A stretch of DNA of 64,000 bases from Pinisolibacter aquiterrae (GTDB lineage Bacteria; Pseudomonadota; Alphaproteobacteria; Rhizobiales; Ancalomicrobiaceae): positions 62,001 to 126,000 of the forward strand of contig NZ_JAFNIH010000023.1 in assembly GCF_019160155.1 (NCBI RefSeq), read 5' to 3'. Positions 59,222 to 64,000 of the stretch are shown here, piece by piece. Both the position numbers and the translations under genes were made by a program. Each line of letters begins with the position of its first letter. Within the stretch, counting starts at the first letter, position 1. The notes beneath the pieces are model-generated. The model made no database searches and was not told the origin of the DNA. It saw only the letters and a program-made list of their open reading frames with translations.

Positions 59222-59279
59222 TTGCAGTGCAATAATACAATATCCCGCACTGCGGTCAACCATGATTTTTGCAATGCAA
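59222..59279 (-). promoter_or_regulatory. three evenly spaced GCA-N-TGC palindromes, likely PhaR operator
   Basis: TTGCA-G-TGCAA (59222-59232), CCGCA-C-TGCGG (59245-59255) and TTGCA-A-TGCAA (59269-59279) share the core GCA-N-TGC. Their centres are 23 and 24 bp apart. They lie 86-143 bp before the phasin ATG in an AT-rich stretch that should contain its promoter. PhaR, the polyhydroxybutyrate-sensing repressor, is known to bind TGC-rich inverted sites at phasin genes in related bacteria, so this is the probable operator. The rest of the 59137-59486 gap shows no gene. Confidence 0.6.
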
Positions 59280-59486
59280 TATAAGTAGAAAACCGGGGAC
59301 CGGGTTTACCGATCATCAACCTCGTCGGTCGCATGCTGGATCGTGTGGACGAGAGGTCACACCGAGCCTCGCTCTCCCGCCCGACGGGAGTGTGACGGAC
59401 GCCGCCGAAAGGTGGCGTCGCGGGTGATCTCTCCATCGACCGGCTACCGTTCGCCCCCGCGGACGACGGCTTCGAGGATTGGTAGA

Positions 59487-61214
59487 GTGCAGTATCCGCG
59501 TATCTTCGGACCGGCGCGTCTCGGCAAGGCGCTCCTGGTCGGCATGGCTCTGTGTCTGGCGACGGTCTCGACCGCCGATGCGGGCAAGCGCAAGCATCGC
59601 CGCGCCCATCAGGCGAGTGCCGTGTCGCGCACCAACGACGACGGCGGCATCGCGTCCTCCAGCCGCTATGCCGCCTTCGTGGTCGACGACAAGACGGGCC
59701 GCGTGCTCTACGCCAAGAACGAGGACGCGTTGCGTCATCCCGCCTCGCTCACGAAGATGATGACGCTCTATCTCCTGTTCGAGGACCTCAAGAAGCGCCG
59801 CGTGACCATGACCACGCGCCTGACGGTCTCGGCGAAGGCGTCGTCGCAGTCGCCTTCCAAGCTCGGCCTGCGCCCCGGTCAGACGATCGCCGTCGAGGAC
59901 GCGATCCGCGCGCTCGTCACCAAATCGGCCAACGACGTCGCCGTGGTGATCGCCGAGAATCTCGGCGGCAGCGAGGAGGCCTTCGCGCGCCGCATGACCT
60001 CGACCGCGCGCCGGCTCGGCATGAGCCGCACCACCTTCTACAACGCCTCGGGCCTGCCCAACGCCGCGCAATACACCTCCGCCCGCGACATGGTCACGCT
60101 CGGCCGCGTGTTGCAGGAGCGGTTCCCCGCCTACTACCGCTATTTCTCGACCCGCAGCTTCGCCTGGGGCTCGCAGGTGATCGGCAATCACAACAATCTG
60201 CTGCGCCGCCTCGAGGGCATCGACGGCATCAAGACCGGCTACACGGAAGCCTCGGGCTTCAACCTCGTCAGCTCGATCTGGCGCGACGACCGCCATCTCG
60301 TCGCCGCGGTGATGGGCGGGTCGTCGGCGCGCCAGCGCGACGACCACATGGCCACCCTCCTCACCCGCCACATCGGCGCGGCCAGTTCCGGCGCCAAGGT
60401 GTCCTCGGTGCTGCACGGCAACGGCCGCTCGGCCGACGCCGGCGACGACGACGAGGAGACCTCGACCGAGGTCGCCGCCGCGCCGCTGCCGCCGCCCTCG
60501 CCCGTGGCCGCCGCCGAGCCGGCGCCGCTGCCGACGCCGGTCACCCCGGCCGCGCCGCTGATGCTGGTGCCGCCCGACCGCGAGGCCACCACCGCGCCGA
60601 TCGGCGGACGTCCGTCGATGCAGCCGCGTATCGCCCGGTCCGACGTGGTGCCGCTCGACCGCTCGCAGGAACAGGACCGCGCCTCCGCCGATCACGGCGC
60701 CGCCGTGGCCATGGCCCGCGCCATCCTGCTGCCGCAGACGACCCGCGTCGCCGCCGTTTCCGCGCCCGAGACGCGCGCCGCCGCCCCGACGCGGGTGGCG
60801 GAGGCGACCCGCGTCGCCGAGCCGGCGACGACGCCGTCGCTCGCCACCGCGACGCTCACCCCGGCGGAGATCGCCTCGCTGACCACCGCCTCGATCCCGA
60901 AGCGCGCCGCCGAGGCGCCGGCCGCGCCGGCCCCGGTCGCCGCTCAGACGCGGCCGACCGCGACGCGCTCCGGCTGGCTCATCCAGATCGGTGCCTTCGA
61001 CGGCGAACACGCCGCCCGCGACGCGCTCGCCAAGGCGCGCGACAAGATCGGGACGTCGCTCTCGGGCACCGAGGGCTTCACCGAAACCGTCGGAGGCGGA
61101 TCGAGCCGCCTGTGGCGCGCCCGTTTCGCCGGATTCAGGGACCAGTCCGCCGCCGACGACGCCTGCAAGGCGTTGAAGCGGAAGAAGGTCGCCTGTCTCG
61201 CCATGCGTCAGTGA
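59487..61214 (+). CDS. D-alanyl-D-alanine carboxypeptidase with C-terminal SPOR domain
   Basis: A 575-residue penicillin-binding protein (class C, DacA/DacC type) of the periplasm. The GTG start (59487) follows GAGG and gives a signal peptide with [15 protein letters not shown]. Catalytic motifs are SLTK (nucleophile Ser), SAN and KTG (IKTGY). A long Ala/Pro/Thr-rich linker (about 310-490) leads to a SPOR domain ([19 protein letters not shown]...), which binds denuded peptidoglycan at the septum. Activity probably trims pentapeptides. It overlaps the convergent J-protein gene by 7 nt at the 3' end. Confidence 0.92.
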   Translation: MQYPRIFGPARLGKALLVGMALCLATVSTADAGKRKHRRAHQASAVSRTNDDGGIASSSRYAAFVVDDKTGRVLYAKNEDALRHPASLTKMMTLYLLFEDLKKRRVTMTTRLTVSAKASSQSPSKLGLRPGQTIAVEDAIRALVTKSANDVAVVIAENLGGSEEAFARRMTSTARRLGMSRTTFYNASGLPNAAQYTSARDMVTLGRVLQERFPAYYRYFSTRSFAWGSQVIGNHNNLLRRLEGIDGIKTGYTEASGFNLVSSIWRDDRHLVAAVMGGSSARQRDDHMATLLTRHIGAASSGAKVSSVLHGNGRSADAGDDDEETSTEVAAAPLPPPSPVAAAEPAPLPTPVTPAAPLMLVPPDREATTAPIGGRPSMQPRIARSDVVPLDRSQEQDRASADHGAAVAMARAILLPQTTRVAAVSAPETRAAAPTRVAEATRVAEPATTPSLATATLTPAEIASLTTASIPKRAAEAPAAPAPVAAQTRPTATRSGWLIQIGAFDGEHAARDALAKARDKIGTSLSGTEGFTETVGGGSSRLWRARFAGFRDQSAADDACKALKRKKVACLAMRQ

Positions 61215-61966
61215 TCGGAGGAGCCGCGATGTTTGTCGACCAACCGATCCTTGGCCTCGTTGATCTTGGCGGCGAGAAACGTCGAGCCCCCCATGTCGGG
61301 ATGCACGGCCTTCATGAGCCGGCGGTGGGCTTCGCGAACCTCGGCCTGCGTGGCGCCTGGGCGAAGGCCGAGAATCTGATGGGCCTCCTCGTCGGTCATC
61401 GCGCCCGGTCGCGCCGCGCCGCGCTGCCGCGTTGCCGGGTCGTCCTGCGCGTGTTGACGCCAGAGGGGCACTCGGCGGTCCAGATACGCTTCGAGAAGTG
61501 AGCGGCTCTCGAGGTCCGAACCGATCTCCCGCCACAGCATCAGCAGTTCCTCGATCGACAGGCGCGCCAATTCGCGCCCTTCGAACCGGCCGGCGAGGAC
61601 CCGGCCGGAGAGGACGCCGCTGATCTGATCGAGATCCATCTCGAGCGCGGCCGAGCGCACCGTCGAGCGGGCGTGCCCGACCCTCGGCGCGGCGCCGAAG
61701 AGGCCGCCCCAGCGGCCGAGAAAGGGCTTCACCCAGCGGGCGTAGCGCCCGGCGGTGGGGCCGGCCACGGTCACGGCGAAGACGAAGAAGGGGATCGCCA
61801 GCAGGATCCGGCCGGTCGCCAGCATCACCACCGCGAGCGCCATCAGCGCGGCCGCCCCGGCGCGACGCAGGGTGACGGCGAGGGACGCGGGGTCGGCGGA
61901 GACGAATCCCTGCATCAGAACCAACAGCCCGACCAGCGCGGCGATGCCGAGAAACACCGTGTTCAT
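61208..61966 (-). CDS. membrane-anchored J-domain protein
   Basis: A 252-residue protein with hydrophobic segments in the first ~85 residues ([21 protein letters not shown] and a following pair) and a C-terminal J domain: [30 protein letters not shown], with the HPD motif that stimulates DnaK. No zinc finger or Gly/Phe region, so it is a type III J-protein, likely a local DnaK recruiter at the membrane. The start at 61966 avoids the upstream Arg-rich stretch. Confidence 0.88.
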   Translation of the reverse strand: MNTVFLGIAALVGLLVLMQGFVSADPASLAVTLRRAGAAALMALAVVMLATGRILLAIPFFVFAVTVAGPTAGRYARWVKPFLGRWGGLFGAAPRVGHARSTVRSAALEMDLDQISGVLSGRVLAGRFEGRELARLSIEELLMLWREIGSDLESRSLLEAYLDRRVPLWRQHAQDDPATRQRGAARPGAMTDEEAHQILGLRPGATQAEVREAHRRLMKAVHPDMGGSTFLAAKINEAKDRLVDKHRGSSDH

Positions 61967-62252
61967 CCACCACTCCCCGCGAAGCGGACGCCGCCCGCGA
62001 TCGAGCAATAGCATCGCCGCCGCGCGCCGCCCACCCCCCGCCGAAGCGGCCCCCGCACCGCCCCGCCGCCGCCAGCCGCGACGAAACGTCGTCGCAGCCA
62101 TGTCTCATTCGTTCGTTTCAATCGATCAGATCGGACTGGAATCGCGGGCCGCCTTCTGACATGGTGCCGCACTGCAAAACGACCCCCGGTCGGGGTCGTG
62201 ACGGAGACCACCGATGACCGAAGCTTCTCGCGGTTCGACGTCTGGAGAAATC

Positions 62253-63113
62253 ATGACCGAGACGGTTCGTCGCCCCGCCATCGTGCGCACCATCGCCGAC
62301 CTGCGCGCGCGGGTCGCCCGCTGGCGCGCGGCCGGTGAGACGGTCGCGCTGGTGCCGACCATGGGGGCGCTGCACGACGGCCACCTGTCGCTGGTCGCGG
62401 ACGGTTTCCGTCGCGCCGATCACGTGGTGGTGTCGATCTTCGTCAATCCGACCCAGTTCGCCCCGCACGAGGATTTCCAGACCTATCCGCGCACCGAGGG
62501 GCCGGACGTCGAGAAGCTCGCCGGCCTCGGCACCGATCTCGTCTTCGCGCCCAGCGCGCTCGAGATGTATCCGCTCGGCAATGCGACGCGGCTCGAGATG
62601 GCCGGCCCCGCCGTCGGCCTCGAGAGCGATTTCCGCCCGCATTTCTTCGGCGGCGTCGCCACCGTCGTCGCCAAGCTCCTGATCGCCTGCGGTCCGGATT
62701 TCGCGATCTTCGGCGAGAAGGACTACCAGCAGCTCGCGGTCGTCCGTCAGATGGTGAGCGATCTCGCGCTGCCGGTGACCATCGTCGGCGCCACCACGGT
62801 GCGCGAGACCGACGGGCTCGCGCTCTCCTCGCGCAACGCCTATCTCTCCGCCGAGGAGCGGGCGATCGCGCCGACGCTCTTCGCCGAGATGAGCCGGGTG
62901 GCCGAGGTGGCCCACGCCAAGGGCGACGTGACGGCGGCCTGCGCGGCGGCTGGCGCCGCCCTGCTCGCGGCCGGGTTCCGCCAGATCGACTATGTCGCCG
63001 TGCGCAACGCCGTGACGCTGGCGGCGCCTTCCGGCGAGGCGGGAGAGCCCTTGCGCGTCCTCGTCGCCGCCTGGCTCGGCAAGACCCGCCTGATCGACAA
63101 CATGGCGGCCTGA
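62253..63113 (+). CDS. panC: pantothenate synthetase
   Basis: A 286-residue enzyme that joins pantoate and beta-alanine to give pantothenate. Marks: VPTMGALHDGHLSLV (HxGH), SIFVNPTQFAPHEDF, VVAKLLIACGPDFAIFGEKDYQQLAVVRQM and ALSSRNAYLS. Length fits E. coli PanC (283). The start at 62253 follows a strong TGGAG site; ATG 62214 is an alternative. The next step of CoA synthesis is not adjacent, but coaD is in the same window. Confidence 0.96.
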   Translation: MTETVRRPAIVRTIADLRARVARWRAAGETVALVPTMGALHDGHLSLVADGFRRADHVVVSIFVNPTQFAPHEDFQTYPRTEGPDVEKLAGLGTDLVFAPSALEMYPLGNATRLEMAGPAVGLESDFRPHFFGGVATVVAKLLIACGPDFAIFGEKDYQQLAVVRQMVSDLALPVTIVGATTVRETDGLALSSRNAYLSAEERAIAPTLFAEMSRVAEVAHAKGDVTAACAAAGAALLAAGFRQIDYVAVRNAVTLAAPSGEAGEPLRVLVAAWLGKTRLIDNMAA

Positions 63114-63167
63114 TCCGCGCTCACGCGCGGTGTGAGACGGCGGGCGGATCGCCCGCCGCATCTCGTT

Positions 63168-63644
63168 TCAGCGGCTGATGCTGCCGCCGATGCGGAAGCC
63201 GGAGAACGGGGCTCCGGAGACGGTGACCGCCGTGTCGCCCTTCTTCCATTTCACGCCGCCCTCGAAGGAGCGGCGCCATTGATCCTCGCCGTCCTTCGGC
63301 GCGGCGGCGCTCGGCAGCGTGCCCTTGGGGCGCAGCGGCCCCTCGAGGACGACGGGCGCCTCGGCGCTTCCCGGCGCCGGCGGCGCGGTCTCCGCCGTCC
63401 CCTCCCCCACCGAGGCTTCCGCGCCCTCGCCCGCCGACGGCGGCGCGGCCGCGGCGCCATCGGGCGCGAGCGCCTCGTCGTCGGCGACGGCCGGGGCGCC
63501 CTCGTCGGCGCCGGGTGGGGTCAGGCTCGACCACGGATCGTCCTGCGGCGCGGCCGTGTCCGAACCGGCGACCGCCGGACCGGCGGCGAGGGTGAGGGCC
63601 AGCGCGACGACGGGAAGGAGCGGGATGCGGATTTCCGTGAGCAA
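63168..63644 (-). CDS. secreted low-complexity protein of unknown function
   Basis: A predicted 158-residue secreted protein. The start is a TTG at 63644, eight bases after AGGAG; the signal peptide is LPVVALALTLAAGPAVAG. The mature part is Ala/Pro/Glu/Asp-rich and ends with GGVKWKKGDTAVTVSGAPFSGFRIGGSIS, a beta-strand-rich tail. The same kind of tail is seen in the next gene (63701), so they may be paralogues or partners. I know no family. Confidence 0.6.
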   Translation of the reverse strand: MLTEIRIPLLPVVALALTLAAGPAVAGSDTAAPQDDPWSSLTPPGADEGAPAVADDEALAPDGAAAAPPSAGEGAEASVGEGTAETAPPAPGSAEAPVVLEGPLRPKGTLPSAAAPKDGEDQWRRSFEGGVKWKKGDTAVTVSGAPFSGFRIGGSISR

Positions 63645-63700
63645 CGGCGGTTCTCCTGATGGGACCGGGGTGATCGCCAGGCGGGGCGCGATCCGCGCGT

Positions 63701-63997
63701 TCAGCGGCCGGGCGTGACGCGCGCGTTGCCGGTGGTCACGTCGAAGCCGACCGAGCCGGACACCGAGAGCGAGGTGCCGCCGTCGCTCCAGACGCGCTTG
63801 CCGTCGGGCGTCGTGGTCCATCCCTTTTTGGCGGCGTCGGGTTTGCGGGCCGGCGCGCGGGCGCAGCCGCCGGGGCCGGCGAAGGCCGAATCGACCGCGC
63901 CCGAGCCGGTCCCGGGGCGACAGGGCTCTGCCGCCACGGCGGCGGAGGCCGTTCCGACCGTGACCAGCAGTGCGACCGCCGCGATCCTGGTTCCCAT
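63701..63997 (-). CDS. small secreted protein of unknown function
   Basis: A 98-residue protein: signal peptide (MGTRIAAVALLVTVGTASAAVAA), a pair of Cys (EPCRPG, GGCARA), then KRVWSDGGTSLSVSGSVGFDVTTG, a beta-rich tail resembling the end of the neighbour at 63168. Upstream and 56 nt from it, on the same strand, so probably co-transcribed. Function unknown. Confidence 0.65.
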   Translation of the reverse strand: MGTRIAAVALLVTVGTASAAVAAEPCRPGTGSGAVDSAFAGPGGCARAPARKPDAAKKGWTTTPDGKRVWSDGGTSLSVSGSVGFDVTTGNARVTPGR

Positions 63998-64000
63998 GCG

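Overview
The window is 64 kb of very GC-rich, gene-dense chromosome from an alphaproteobacterium, almost certainly order Hyphomicrobiales (Rhizobiales). Evidence: a divK-pleD pair; a DUF1849/EipB envelope protein; a phasin; a GTTC-N7-GTTC (alphaproteobacterial LexA) box between divergent ssb and uvrA; a non-catalytic dihydroorotase partner behind pyrB; and the alphaproteobacterial order yajC-secD-secF-Mth938 protein-squalene-synthase-like protein-trmFO. The genus cannot be fixed from this sequence. No rRNA, tRNA, insertion sequence, prophage or CRISPR array was seen; this is housekeeping backbone with a few accessory insertions.

Layout. 0-9.5 kb: the first codons of a hydrolase, an RhlE-like helicase, a GGDEF protein, cyclophilin, coaD, gyrA, marC and ssb. 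9.9-16.1 kb: uvrA, a long intergenic region, a lipoprotein and trmFO. 16.2-20.7 kb: a minus-strand Sec cluster (yajC, secD, secF) followed by homologues of two mitochondrial complex I assembly factors (NDUFAF3-like Mth938 and NDUFAF6-like). 21-24.8 kb: a frameshifted small secreted protein, a GNAT, a DUF815 ATPase, a DinB-fold protein, ruvX and a GH19 lysozyme. 24.8-29.7 kb (minus): pyrB, pyrC-like, plsY, DUF3303, dprA. 30.2-41.3 kb (plus): topA, a membrane GGDEF protein, rnr, patatin, GST, DUF983, NUDIX, LysE, an EF-hand protein and rpmG. 41.4-49.4 kb: a repeat-bearing OmpA-family protein, pleD/divK, DUF3572, a HAD protein, dinB and eipB. 49.6-55.4 kb: RidA, GDPD, a small secreted protein, a FemAB-like protein, HIT, GlsB, AzlCD and VOC. 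55.7-64 kb: clpS-clpA, phasin, a D,D-carboxypeptidase with SPOR, a membrane J-protein, panC and two small secreted proteins.

The most unusual material is non-coding. Two long intergenic regions (4.7-5.1 kb and 13.46-13.65 kb) hold arrays of hairpins. Their stems differ but their loops all present a pyrimidine, anti-Shine-Dalgarno-like motif on the plus strand: three exact CTCCTCCCT loops plus one CTTCCTCCC loop in the second array, and TCTCCCG or C-rich variants in the first. They resemble the CcsR/cuckoo and alpha-r14 anti-SD small RNAs of alphaproteobacteria, with more hairpins per locus than I know of for those families. A second strong regulatory signal is a set of three evenly spaced GCA-N-TGC palindromes upstream of the phasin gene, a likely PhaR operator.

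Links between genes: three GGDEF proteins and DivK/PleD point to active c-di-GMP and cell-cycle signalling. uvrA, ssb, dinB, ruvX, dprA, topA and gyrA give a DNA repair and topology set. clpS/clpA, rnr, the helicase and the putative small RNAs point to RNA and protein quality control.
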